The notes below the pieces were generated by a model. It saw only the letters and a program-made list of their open reading frames with translations, was not told the DNA's origin and searched no databases. Below, in pieces: positions 22,613-33,176 of a stretch of DNA of 64,000 nucleotides. Numbering within the stretch: position 1 is the stretch's first letter; every line of letters starts with the position of its first letter. The stretch covers positions 107,181,501 through 107,245,500 of the forward strand of contig CM042021.1 of NCBI GenBank assembly GCA_023525975.1, read 5' to 3'. The position numbers and the translations under genes were made by a program. The DNA is from Smallanthus sonchifolius. Its lineage: Eukaryota > Streptophyta > Magnoliopsida > Asterales > Asteraceae.

Positions 22613-23019
22613 TCAATCATCCCCTAAAAATCCCATAAGCGTCTCTAATATATGTTCTACAAATTCGTCAAATTCAGTTTGACGATATGGCCTACAATCA
22701 TTCATTATCTGAAACAGAATAATAGATAAAAGTTAGATTATAACTTCATATATATTCTAGTGTAATGCATAAAAGATACAAAAATATAATATATACTTAC
22801 AAGGTGTTCTTTGTAACTAATTACAAAATCATACATGTGCTTCAACACATAGTATCCACATTCCCAGCCTTCCTTTTGTTGATGGCACTAAATACATTAA
22901 ATTGACATTTACTTAGTTAAAATACTAAAACAAACAAATAGTAAAAGTAACAAATAGGAAACTTACATTAACCACTTGCCAATCTATTTTCTGTCTCGTA
23001 ACTAACTCAATTACAATCA
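22613..23019 (-). pseudogene. C-terminal fragment of a C48 (Ulp1-like) cysteine protease, CACTA-associated
   Basis: Three exons read on the minus strand. The first is about 22967-23019, ending with DWQVVN. The second is 22801-22887, reading CHQQKEGWECGYYVLKHMYD. The third is 22613-22708, ending FLGDD then TGA. Each junction has GT and AG. ECGYYV holds the nucleophile Cys of the Ulp1/SENP fold; the His and Asp part upstream is absent. Free-standing Ulp1-type proteases of this wording in plants are mostly carried by CACTA and related DNA transposons rather than acting as host SUMO proteases. It is a fragment next to an LTR remnant, with no transposase nearby. Confidence 0.7.
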
Positions 23020-23159
23020 ACTATCATATAACCTGGGTCCAAGTTCAATAAGATTTTAGTAAATGTAAATCACTAATTAACATACTAACTAGAATACATG
23101 TCTTATTTATTTTTTAATTTCAGTTAGGACCCATATATGATTTCACAGAAGACATGCGC

Positions 23160-23530
23160 CTACAACATCTTCATTCTTGAGTTACGTATATGTAACTCAT
23201 ATGAGCTACATATATGTGACTCAACCCATATCCGATTTAACAGAAATCAGACGCATACGTCATCTCCACTTTGGAGCTACATATACGTAAATCATACGAC
23301 CTATACATAAATCGTAACTTCGTAAGAGCTATGTATATGTTTTTCGATTCGTCTTCCCCATGTTTTTCGTTCACATACATGTAAACCTGAGTTTTTTTCT
23401 CTTTTTATTCGTATACGTAACTCGCATGAGCTACGTATACGTAACTCGCATGAGCTACGTATACGTAACTCGCATGAGCTACGTATACGTAACTCGGTTC
23501 TTATTCGTCGTATATGTAACTCGGTTCTTA
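23160..23530. repeat. GTATACGTAACTC tandem and scattered repeats
   Basis: A 24-bp unit GTATACGTAACTCGCATGAG-CTAC is tandem from 23411 to about 23505 (3-4 copies). Relatives such as CTACATATATGTGACTC are scattered from 23180. The core GTATAC/TACGTA is self-complementary, so open frames on both strands are repeat artefacts. Confidence 0.85.
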
Positions 23531-23544
23531 CTAATTGGTTACCA

Positions 23545-23562
23545 CCCGCGCTCCACGGCGGG
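23545..23562. repeat. GC-rich hairpin
   Basis: CCCGCGCTCCACGGCGGG, stem CCCGC/GCGGG type, in AT-rich DNA. A related hairpin is at 40726-40743. Possibly a transposon terminus, but I cannot fix an element. Confidence 0.5.
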
Positions 23563-23589
23563 TTCTTTACATAGGTAAAAATAAGCAAA

Positions 23590-24278
23590 TCGTGACAGTA
23601 CATTTTACGTGACGTTAAAAAAGCACGTCGAAGCGGTATATTCGATAGTAACACAAAGTTATGTCGTATACGAAAGTGAAGTTACTCGAACAAAATTTAC
23701 ACCAAAACGTAGATAAAAATAAGCACGGCGGTGGTGCATTATGGCGGGCCGGTTTAAACGTAAATAAAAAAACGTCGCAACGGTGTATTTTCAGATGAGC
23801 ATCTGATGGTTTAAAAAACGTTTAAAACAACCGGTTGGTTTAAAAATAATGTTACGAAAGTCGAAACGTAAATAAAAATAGGCACGCCGCAGTGTCAATT
23901 TCGAAATTTTATAAAACATGATAGTTTAAAAGTTGTAAGAGTAAATTATTTTCTTTTTTTTTTTTTTATTAAAATGACGCATTCCGCGTCGGGTTCGAAA
24001 TGTGGATTTGGATGAAGTTGTAGTATGTGTACGTACGTGAATCACTGGGCAAGGGACGCTAGTTGTTTCTTTTTATGAAAGAAATTGTATTTAACTAAAA
24101 ATAAAAAGTAGAACAAAAAAATCAAATTATTGTTTATACGGACCACGTTGCAGCGGATAACGTAGATAAAATAAAAAAGACGAACCTCGCAACGATGTAT
24201 TTGGATATTAGCATTGAATGGTTTAAAAAACCAAACGGTTTAAAACAACTGATCGGTTTTAAAATGACGTTACGAAAA
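23590..24278. repeat. Diverged repeat block, left part (continues at 32153)
   Basis: The phrase CGAAACGTAAATAAAAATA-GCACG, followed by GAAATTTTATAAAACATGAT and TTTAAAAGTTGTAA, recurs at about 23705, 23863 and 24150 and then on the far side of the copia element at 32158 and 32365. The copia element at 24279-32147 inserted into this block. No coding frame. Confidence 0.7.
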
Positions 24279-24738
24279 TGTTGGGATTCAGTGGTGATCA
24301 GATTAACTTTTTATCAAAAACCGGTTTTGACATAGAAATTAATTAATTCATTTAATTAATAAATACGCAGTGGAAAATAAAATCAAAACCATTTAACAGC
24401 ACTGACAAACCGAACAGGAACTGGTTATGAACACGCAAACACAACAGAAAAACAATTAATCTACTGATAAGATTAATTATATCTTAGTGGTTAATGATTA
24501 ACCGGTTGAGACATCTAAGTATAACGAGCTGATGCTAGATCACGAACCAAAACGCGAGAGACAGAAAGCGCCGAGGCTGACCGAAAACGGGCAGACAATG
24601 GCTGGTTTGGTGGCCGTAAGTCGCGAGGCAAAAACCCTTCCTTTTTTGTTTTTGTCGACAGCAACAAAAAAAGGTCAACAACCAAAAGAAATTCTTGACA
24701 ATTCTTGCGGCTGCTATATCTTTCCATTACTTTTTCGA

Positions 24739-24770
<32 letters not shown>

Positions 24771-25087
24771 TAATTACTCTAATCCTTTTAACCTAATAAA
24801 AATTATACCGGACCTAAACCCAATAGTTAATATTAAAGTCTAAAAACCATTTAATTTGTTTTAATAAAAGATTAAAACAAATAAATATAAATTATTATTT
24901 ATAAACATGTATAAATAATAAATCCCGTGTAACGAATATATATAAAATATATCGTCTCGCAAATAGTTCGTAATTACCAGTTAAGCGGGTTAAGTGGATT
25001 TAAATGTTTGTTGCCCTAGTTGTAACTCTTATGGGTCATAGCTCGGTCAGCCGTGTTGTCCATCGGGTCGGTCCATAAAATCCAACA
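24279..25087 (-). repeat. 3' LTR of the minus-strand copia element
   Basis: 809 bp, TGTTGGGATTC...AAATCCAACA on the plus strand. Contains a (TA)n run at about 24746-24772 that is shorter in the partner LTR. Confidence 0.95.
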
Positions 25088-25099
25088 ATCTCCCACTTG
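25088..25099 (-). other. Polypurine tract of the copia element
   Basis: On the minus strand CCAAGTGGGAGAT directly precedes the LTR start TGTTGGATTTT. Confidence 0.85.
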
Positions 25100-25933
25100 G
25101 ACGATCCACGATAAATCAACGCAAATAGTCAGCGGCGCTCTAGCTGCACATGGCTGTCCCTGACAAGGTATGACGCTTTAAAGTCATTAACCAAATATCT
25201 CGGTGTTAGTAACAGCTAACTAAAGCAAGACAATAGACTTATGGCAATAGTTGTCATTCATCATTTCCGTATAAAACATCAATTGAATCAATGAGACATA
25301 GATGTAGTTCATTCTCATATGGCATTCAATTATTGTTCTCGATCAAGAATCAAAGTGGTCCAATCAAACACAGTAATTTTGGGTAAGGCCTTACACTTCA
25401 CCAGTTTGAATCAACGAGGGCGCTACGATGCCTATCTGTTACATATAATGTAAGAGTACAGAATCCCTTATTGACTACATACAACTCCCACTGAACTTCA
25501 GAACTATTCCTAATCAAAGCCTTTATGACTGGCAGTTACGCGACAGCGTTTGACAGTGATTAAAGAATGGTTCTTGGTAAACGGCAGTTCTAGTACGTAT
25601 CTCAGGTCAGAGGATACTAATGAGTATACCAATAGAAAAACATCTTATGACAAAGATCCATGAAGATGATTTGATGCGAGTTACATCCAACGTCATTCAA
25701 AATGAGGCCTGTGAAGTTCGGAGTCGACTCCTTGAGCCGAAGTTTAGAAAAGTCTTAATTCAGAGACGTTCCCACGAGTCTGACCGACTACGGATAATTA
25801 AGAATACAAGATTCATGGATTAAACGTATTAAAATCGAACACAGTTATAAGAATTCAAAATTGCATTTAAATCAGTAAACCAAAAGAATTCAAAAGTACA
25901 ACTGTTTAAATGTTCCACATTCAAAATACTAAA
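25100..25933 (-). other. 3' untranslated region of the copia element
   Basis: About 830 bp between the pol stop and the polypurine tract, longer than usual for copia elements. The only frame is a 67-codon plus-strand one without any domain. No extra gene is supported. Confidence 0.6.
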
Positions 25934-28900
25934 TCAAAACATATCGCTAGCAAAACTAAGACCGATTGCATTTCTGTGCTGATCTTGCTTTTCCTGAGTT
26001 ATCGGCTTAGTGAACGGGTCCGCTAGTTTTTGATCTGTGTCTACTTTGCTTATCACGACGTCTTCACGCTCCATAATTTCCCGTATATAGTGGAACTTCC
26101 TTTTAATGTGCTTGGCTTTGTGATGAGATCTGGGCTCTTTGGCTTGAGCTATAGCACCTGTGTTATCACAAAGTATCTCGATTGGTTGGCGAATACTCGG
26201 AACCACATCGAAGTCAGTAATGAATTTCTTCATCCAAGCAGCTTCCTTAGCAGCATCTGATGCGGCTATATACTCAGATTCGGTGGTTGAATCCGCCACT
26301 ACACTCTGCTTGGAGCTTTTCCATGAAACAGCTCCTCCATTAAGAGTGAATACGAAACCCGACTGTGAGCGAGAGTCATCTCGGTCAGTTTGAAAGCTAG
26401 CATCAGTGTAACACCGTACAGTGAGCTCCTCTTTCACTCCCCCAAATATTAAGAACATATCTTTGGTGCTTCTTAAGTACCTCAGGATGTTCTTGATTGC
26501 AGTCCAATGGGCAATGCCAGGACTTTGCTGAAAACGACTGGTCATGCTTAAAGCATACGAGACGTCAGGTCTAGTGCACAACATAGCATACATGATAGAA
26601 CCAATTGCTGAGGCATATGGAATTGCTTCCATTTCCTTAAGTTCAATGTCCGTGGAAGGAGATTGCGATTTGTTCAACACAGTCCCTTTAGTCATCGGAA
26701 CACCTCCTTTCTTGGAGTTTTCCATCCTAAAGCGTGTCATCATTTTGTCTATGTAAGTACTCTGACTTAGCCCTAGAAGTCGCTTAGATCTATCCCTGTA
26801 GATCTTGATTCCTAGAATGTAAGCAGCTTCTCCAAGATCCTTCATTGCAAAACAAGATCCTAACCATTCTTTGACTTTGTCAAGCACATGGATGTTGTTT
26901 CCAATGATCAGTATATCATCCACATACAAGATGAGAAATGATATAGTGCTCCCACTAGCCTTTCTGTAAACACAAAGCACATCTTCATTCTTAACAAAAC
27001 CAAATTCTTTGATTTTCTGATCAAAATGAAGATTCCAGCTTCGAGATGCCTGTTTAAGTCCATAAATGGACTTATTCAGTTTGCAGACCCTACTAGGATA
27101 CTTTGGATCAACAAAACCGTCAGGCTGAACCATATAGACATCTTCAGAAAGATGTCCATTAAGAAAAGCGGTTTTGACATCCATTTTCCATATCTCGTAA
27201 TCATGGTACGCGGCTATGGTAAGCAGTATCCTGATCGATTTGATCATAGCAACGGGTGAGAAAGTTTCATCATAGTCAATACCTTGAGTTTGAGTGAAAC
27301 CCTTTGCAACTAGCCGTGCTTTATAGGTTTGTATATTACCATGCATGTCGGTTTTTCTTTTGAAAATCCATTTGCTCCCTATTGCCCGAGAACCGGGGGG
27401 TAGCTCAATCAAGTCCCAGACCTGATTAGCACGCATAGATTGCATCTCGGCGTTCATGGCTTCAAGCCATTTCTCGGATTCAGGATCTGAGATAGCAGAT
27501 TTGTAGTTTGTAGGTTCGTCATTTGACTCAGCTACTAACAGGACTTTAGAAGCTTCAAGATTCCATAGGTATCTATTAGGTTCTTTACGAGACCTGCTAC
27601 TTCTGCGAACACTTGTGTTTATGTCTGATTCATCAGCAACAACTTCTTTTTGATCAGACGCTCCGACTTCCTCAGCGGTTGTTTGTGTTTCTCGAATTTC
27701 TTCAAGATCCATAATATTATTTCCGGTTCCTCGATTTAGAAGATCTTCCTCGAGAAAGCGTCCTTTCCTTTTGATGGAAACAATGTTTGCATCAGGATGA
27801 TAGAAATAATATCCGCTTTTGTTGTAGTAACCGACGAAAACAACTTTTTCGCCTCTGGGATCGAGCTTGTCATCAGAAACGCTGGTGACATATGCATCAC
27901 ATCCCCATACTCTAAGTTAAGACAAATTGGGTTTAGATCCGTTCCATATCTCATATGGGGTTTTGTCCACCTTCTTAGTCGGTGCCAGATTTACAAGGCG
28001 GGCGGCGGTTATAAGAGCATAACTCCAGAAGGAGTGAGGCAAGTTAGTTCTACACATCATCGATCGAACCATATTAAGTAGCGTTCGATTTCTCCTCTCG
28101 CACACGCCATTAAGTTGGGGTGTGCCAGGAGGAGTGGGCAGAGAAATAATTCCGTGCTCCTTCAGATGATTAAGAAATTCTAAGCTGAGATACTCGCCAC
28201 CTCGATCTGATTGAAGTGTCTTGATAGATTTATCGAGTTGTTTCTCTACTTCGTTTTGAAACTCTTTGAACTTTTCAAATGTTTCATGCTTATGCTTCAT
28301 AAGATAGACATAAGCATATCGACTATAATCGTCAATAAATGAAACGAAGTATCTTTCATGATTTCTAGACATGGTTCTGAAAGGGCCACACACATGAGTG
28401 TGTATAAGGCCTAGCAGATCCTTGGCTTGTTCACCAACATGGGTGAAGGGGTCCTTTGTGAGTTTGCCAGCTAAACAAGACTCGCAATTATCAAATGAGT
28501 CATGTCCGGTAGGTTCAAGAATTCCCTTGGATTGGAGTCTTTTAATGCGTGCCTTGCTTATGTGGCCAAGTGGACAATGCCATAGAAAAGTATCATCAAT
28601 GCCAGATTTGATACGTTTAGAAAGATTATATATGTTATTGTCAGTTTGAACGTCAATCTCATAAATACCGTTTTGAGGTTTAGCCTCAAAATAAAAGATA
28701 TCATTTAAGTAGGCAGAAATAGCAATACCATTAAAAACGTACTTAAATCCTTGTTCAAACAATAAAGAAACTGAAATAATGTTTCTGGTTAAACCAGGTG
28801 CAAACAAACAATTGTTCAAAACAACCACAAGGCCAGAAGGACATGAGAGATGATATGTTCCAGTTGCAAGAACTGGTACTCTTTTCCCATCACCCACGAT

Positions 28901-29920
28901 GAGCTCCATGTCTCCTTGTTTCAGCTTCCTCCAACTTTTAGGCTCCTGCAAGACATTAATGATGTGGTATCCACATCCGGTATCAAATACCCATGTGTTG
29001 CTAGAAACAATAAAAATTTCAATAACATAAATGAGAATACCTGAAGAGGTGCCCTCACCACTGGCCCTCTGCAGCTTCAGCTTGGCTAGAAATTCAGGAC
29101 AGTTACGTTTTCAGTGCCCCATTTTGTTGCATTCAAAGCATTGGCGCTCCTCAGGAAGGGGTGCTTTTGAAGTTTTCTTGTTATTATTGGTGGCAGGCTT
29201 GGCAGCAACATTAACCTTCTTCTTGCCTTTGCTATTAAAACCTCTTTTCTTGGGGTTAGGCTTTTTAACACCAGCAGATCTGACCATCAGAACTTGATTT
29301 TTCTTTCCTTGGATATTCATCTCGGCCGTTTTGAGCATACCATGTAGCTCGGCCACTGTCTTCTCCAAGCCATTCATGTTGAAATTCATTACGAATTGAG
29401 CATAGGAGCTTGGGAGAGAGTTTAAGATGAAATCAGTAGCCATGTCATCCTTCATGGGATATCCAAGTTTGTTCATCTGGTCGATGTACCCTTTCATCTT
29501 AAGTACATGAGTACTAACAGGCGTGCCCTCTTGCATCGTGCAGTGAATGAGCTGAGACATGGTTTCATAGCGTTCTTGTCGGGCTTGTTTCAGGAACATG
29601 CCCTTAAGTTGCTCAATCATGTCAAAGGCATCAAGGTCCTCCATGCTCTTTTGGAGCTCACGGGACATGCAGGCTAGCATAAGGCAGGCCACCTCAGTGG
29701 CATCATCTCTTTGTTTTTCCCAGGCCTTACGAGCGGCAGCCGTGTTACCATCGGGTGCCTCAGGGACTGGTGCATCGAGAACATAAAGCTTCTTGGCCAT
29801 CTTGAGAACTATTCTCAGATTGCACTGCCACGAGAGAAAGTTGGTGTTATCCAGCTTTTCATTCTCATGGATAGACTTGAGAGCGAAGGAGTTATTAGTA
29901 TTATTATTTTCAGTAGACAT
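25934..29920 (-). pseudogene. gag-pol: gag-pol polyprotein of the copia element, two in-frame stops
   Basis: One frame of 1328 codons from MSTENNNTNN (ATG at 29918-29920). Gag has its RNA-binding zinc knuckle CFECNKMGH near residue 262. The next codon, 270 (29111-29113), is TGA where Trp is expected. Protease DTG is at residues 313-315. Integrase has its HHCC region near 390-450. The first catalytic Asp of the IHTDVCGP-type motif is His (codon 509, 28394-28396), while the second Asp (LQSDRGGEY) and the Glu are kept. TAA lies at codon 668 (27917-27919). RT keeps both Asp motifs (MDVKTAFLNG, Asp 914; YVDD 999-1002). RNase H runs from about 1160 to the end with TDASF, TESEY and DNTGA. Except for these three changes the frame is intact over 4 kb. 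It acts in cytoplasmic particles and, for integrase, the nucleus. Confidence 0.95.
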
Positions 29921-31329
29921 CTGTCAAGATAAGCAAAGAAAATAAATTAGTATAAAGAAAGTGAAAAAAAATCCTTATTAATTTATGACCCAATTACAGA
30001 AATTAAAATAAGGAGTGAGAATCTAGCTAAATCAGTCACTAACGGTAGCTGTGGCATACAACATTAGTAAGTGGGTAACTAGACTGACAACTAGTGTCAA
30101 TTGTGGAAAGATGTACAACTCTCGTGTATGAGGCCGCTAAGACAAGACATTTTTATGCATTGATACGTTTAGTCTCATCTATGCCCACTTTTAATCTCTT
30201 AACAGCTGGGGCATGTAACAAGAGAGAAAAGTAATAGTCGTCCTAAAACAGGTACTTGCGGAAGGGTCAGATGTGTCAACGAAACCTTGCGCCTTGGAAG
30301 GATAAACTACGCATCCAGTGCGGTGCTGTGGCTCCAAACACCGATGTTTCGTTTTATGCTCCAAGTGTTCCTTATAATAGGATGACATAGACCATTGATT
30401 TTAAATATGGGTTCCAATTTTAGTGTTTACCGAATAGGGTCAAACACAACGAATGATTAAATCATACGTGTGATGTAAAAGCCAGTTTTACTATTTAAAG
30501 TCATGACATATTTGATGAACCCTTTCACCTCTCAGGACACTTAATTTTGAATAACCTATTAAAACTTAGTTTGTCGCAACTTGAATAACCAGTTAAAGTT
30601 AATAGTTGAAAACTATTAAGTTATAAGTTTTGAAATTAAATTTAGTTTAAATTGCAAAACTTTAGCGGTTATTTATTTTATAAAAACAAGCAAGTTGTTA
30701 TTTTTTATAAAATTCTACAAGTTGTAAAATTAGAACTTGTGGTGACAGATTGTGACATTTTAAAACTCCTTTTAAAACATTTGGAGTTTGGTTGGTTTAT
30801 AATAATTTCAAGTTATAAAAATTAAAAGCAATCATAAAGCAAATAAATATGTAAATCTTTTAGGGCCAAGTTTGTTTGATCTTGCTAGAGCTAGTTAGCA
30901 AGACCAAACGGGTCACGGGGTCCACAAAATTAAAACAACCACAAGGATGGACTTCCGTGCATCTAGTCGTCTTGGATAACTCTCACTGACTCCATGATTC
31001 CTGTTGCATCTTCAGATTTGTCTTCGAGTTTTTATTACATTACATAAAATAAAAAAAACTTATTCTATTACAACTTTGAGCCATCAAAAGTAGGCCAAAA
31101 CCATAAAAACACAAACAACTCAATCACATGGGCCGGCCAGATTTACATATTCAACACAATCACATGAGCAATAGATTTGGTCAAATAAAAAATAAAAAAA
31201 CGACCAAATTAATAAATAAAAAAACTACCCCAAAAAACAGATCAGATCAGAAACTTCAAGATAGTTAAAGTTTGTGATTAATCTAACCGGTGAAACCAGA
31301 CCGGTTCCGATTTGCGTGTTATAACCCAG
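29921..31329 (-). other. Long 5' leader of the copia element
   Basis: About 1.4 kb between primer-binding site and gag ATG, without a supported frame. It is longer than most copia leaders. Contains AT-rich runs (30540-30870) and a GC-balanced part near 30200-30400. Confidence 0.65.
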
Positions 31330-31341
31330 GCTCTGATACCA
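31330..31341 (-). other. Primer-binding site of the copia element
   Basis: GCTCTGATACCA on the plus strand is TGGTATCAGAGC on the minus strand, complementary to initiator Met-tRNA, one base from the 5' LTR. Confidence 0.95.
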
Positions 31342-31342
31342 C

Positions 31343-32147
31343 TGTTGAGATTCAGTGGTGATCAGATTAACTTTTTTTATCAAAAACCGGTTTTGACAGA
31401 GAAATTAATTAATTCATTTGATTAATAAATACGCAGCGAAAAATAAAATCAAAACCATTTAACAGCACTGACAAATCGAACAGTATCTGGTTATGAACAC
31501 GCAAACACAACAGAAAAACAATTAATCTACTGATAAGATTAATTATACCTTAGTGGTTAATGATTAACCGGTTGAGACACCTAAGTACAACGGGTCGATG
31601 CTAGATCACGAACCAAAACGCGAGAGACAGAAAGCGCCGAGGCTGGCCGAAAACGGGCAGGCAACGGCTGGTTTGACGGCCGAAAGTCGCAAGGCAAAAA
31701 CCCTTCCTTCTTTGTTTTTGTCGACAGCAACAAAAAATGTCAACAACCAAAAGAAATTCTTGACAATTCTTGCGGCTGCTATATCTTTCCATTACCTTTT
31801 CGATTTTTAATATATATATATATATATATATTAATTACTCTAATCCTTTTAACCAATAAAAACCATACCGGAGCTAAACCCAATAGTTAATATTAAAGTC
31901 CAAAAACCATTTAGTTTGTTTTAATAAAAGATTAAAACAAATAAATATAAATTATTATTTATAAACATGTATAAATAATAAATCCCGTGTAACGAATATA
32001 TATAAAATATATCGTCTCGCAAATAGTTTATAATTACCAGTTAAGCGGGTTAAGTGGATTTAAATGTTCGTTGCCTTAGGTGTAACTCTTACGGGTCATA
32101 GCTCGGTCAGCCGTGTCGTCCATCGGGTCGGTCCATAAAATCCAACA
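31343..32147 (-). repeat. 5' LTR of the minus-strand copia element
   Basis: 805 bp, TGTTGAGATTC...AAATCCAACA on the plus strand, partner of 24279-25087. Confidence 0.95.
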
Positions 32148-32152
32148 GAAAA

Positions 32153-32460
32153 TTCACGTCGAAACGTAGATAAAAGTAGGCACGTCGCAACGTCAAATCC
32201 GAAATTTTATAAAACATCATATTTTAAAAGTTGTAAATGGAAAACAAAAAAAAACTATGAAAAAATTGGAATCTAGAAGCAGTTTTAATGACTCGTACGT
32301 TTAACTTTTGTGATTTGATTATTTGTACATTATTACGCCCAACTCCGTTTCGAATTAAATTTATATCGAAACATAGATAAAAATAAGCACGTCGTAACGA
32401 TATATTCAAAATTGTATAAAACATTATATTTTAAAAGTTAAAGAAAAAAACAAAATAAAT
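32153..32460. repeat. Diverged repeat block, right part
   Basis: Continues the block interrupted at 24278: TCGAAACGTAGATAAAAGTA then GAAATTTTATAAAACATCAT, and a further copy at about 32365. Non-coding. Confidence 0.7.
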
Positions 32461-32788
32461 TCAAAAATAATTATAATAATAAAATAATCAATTATAAAAA
32501 AATAAAGTTGTGATGGCGCTGCAAAATTGAATATGCGTTTGTAGGTAAAGTGTGTATCAAGTATGAGCTTTTTAGGTTTCAAATTTCATGCATTAGGAAT
32601 TGTAAAGTGTGCATCAAGCATGAGTTTTTTGAGTTTTTGTAATTAATCTAATTTATATTTGAAATTTATTTTTTTAACTGAAATTCCTTTTTTTCTCTGT
32701 TGGCATTTTCATTTTTCACATTCAACTTTTTTTTGCTCAAATTTCTCTTCATCGATCTGTAGCCGGTTTCTTTCGCCGGTTTTGTTTT
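32461..32788. other. AT-rich spacer, no gene seen
   Basis: GTGTGTATCAAGTATGAGCTTTTTAG is followed 50 bp later by GTGTGCATCAAGCATGAGTTTTTTG, a small duplication. Nothing coding. Confidence 0.5.
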
Positions 32789-33077
32789 TCGATATGAACC
32801 ATTTGATGTGCTGTTGCAAAACATGGTTTCCTATACAAGAATGGTGTGAATGATTTGTCTCATTCCCCTCTCACCTCCCCCAAGCAAATCCGTCGTCGTC
32901 ACCGGCGAAGGTGAAGAGCGCTGACGGTGGGGTTTCGTGTTTTCCGATATTTGATGGGCTGTTGCGAAACAGGGCTTCCTATGCGAGAAGGGTGTGAATG
33001 ATTTATCTCCTTCCCATCTCCCCCCCCCCCCAAGCAAATCAATTGTTTTCGCCGGTGAAGAGAGCTGACAGTGGGGG
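32789..33077. repeat. Two-copy tandem duplication, about 150 bp each
   Basis: CGATAT...GATGTGCTGTTGCAAAACATGG...GCTGACGGTGGGG (32790-32932) is repeated with substitutions at 32947-33077, including GGTGTGAATGATTTRTCTC and CCCCAAGCAAATC. The minus-strand frame across it is a product of the duplication. Confidence 0.85.
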
Positions 33078-33176
33078 AGAGATTCGGGTATGGTGAATTT
33101 GATTAGAGGAAGGAGTCGTTTTTTTGGACTGGAAAAATTAGCTTCTTTTATGAATTTTGATTGTAGTGGCGATAAG

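Larger units (their letters stand above)
24279..32147 (-). mobile_element. Complete Ty1/copia retrotransposon, minus strand
   Basis: The 7869-bp element has LTRs at both ends, a perfect 5-bp target duplication gaaaa (24274-24278 and 32148-32152), a primer-binding site, a polypurine tract and a single gag-pol frame. The order gag-PR-INT-RT-RNase H is the copia order. The RNase H phrases SKQSVVADSTTESEYIAAS and SRSQSGFVF resemble the Tork/TAR branch (from memory). The LTRs differ at roughly 35-40 positions by eye over 0.8 kb, so it is much older than the element at 2199. Two premature stops and a lost integrase Asp make this copy non-autonomous. Confidence 0.95.

Noticed and set aside
23301..23654. 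Frames on both strands with YVTRMS and ELRIRSSC repeats
   Set aside because: Produced by the self-complementary 24-bp GTATACGTAACTC repeat.
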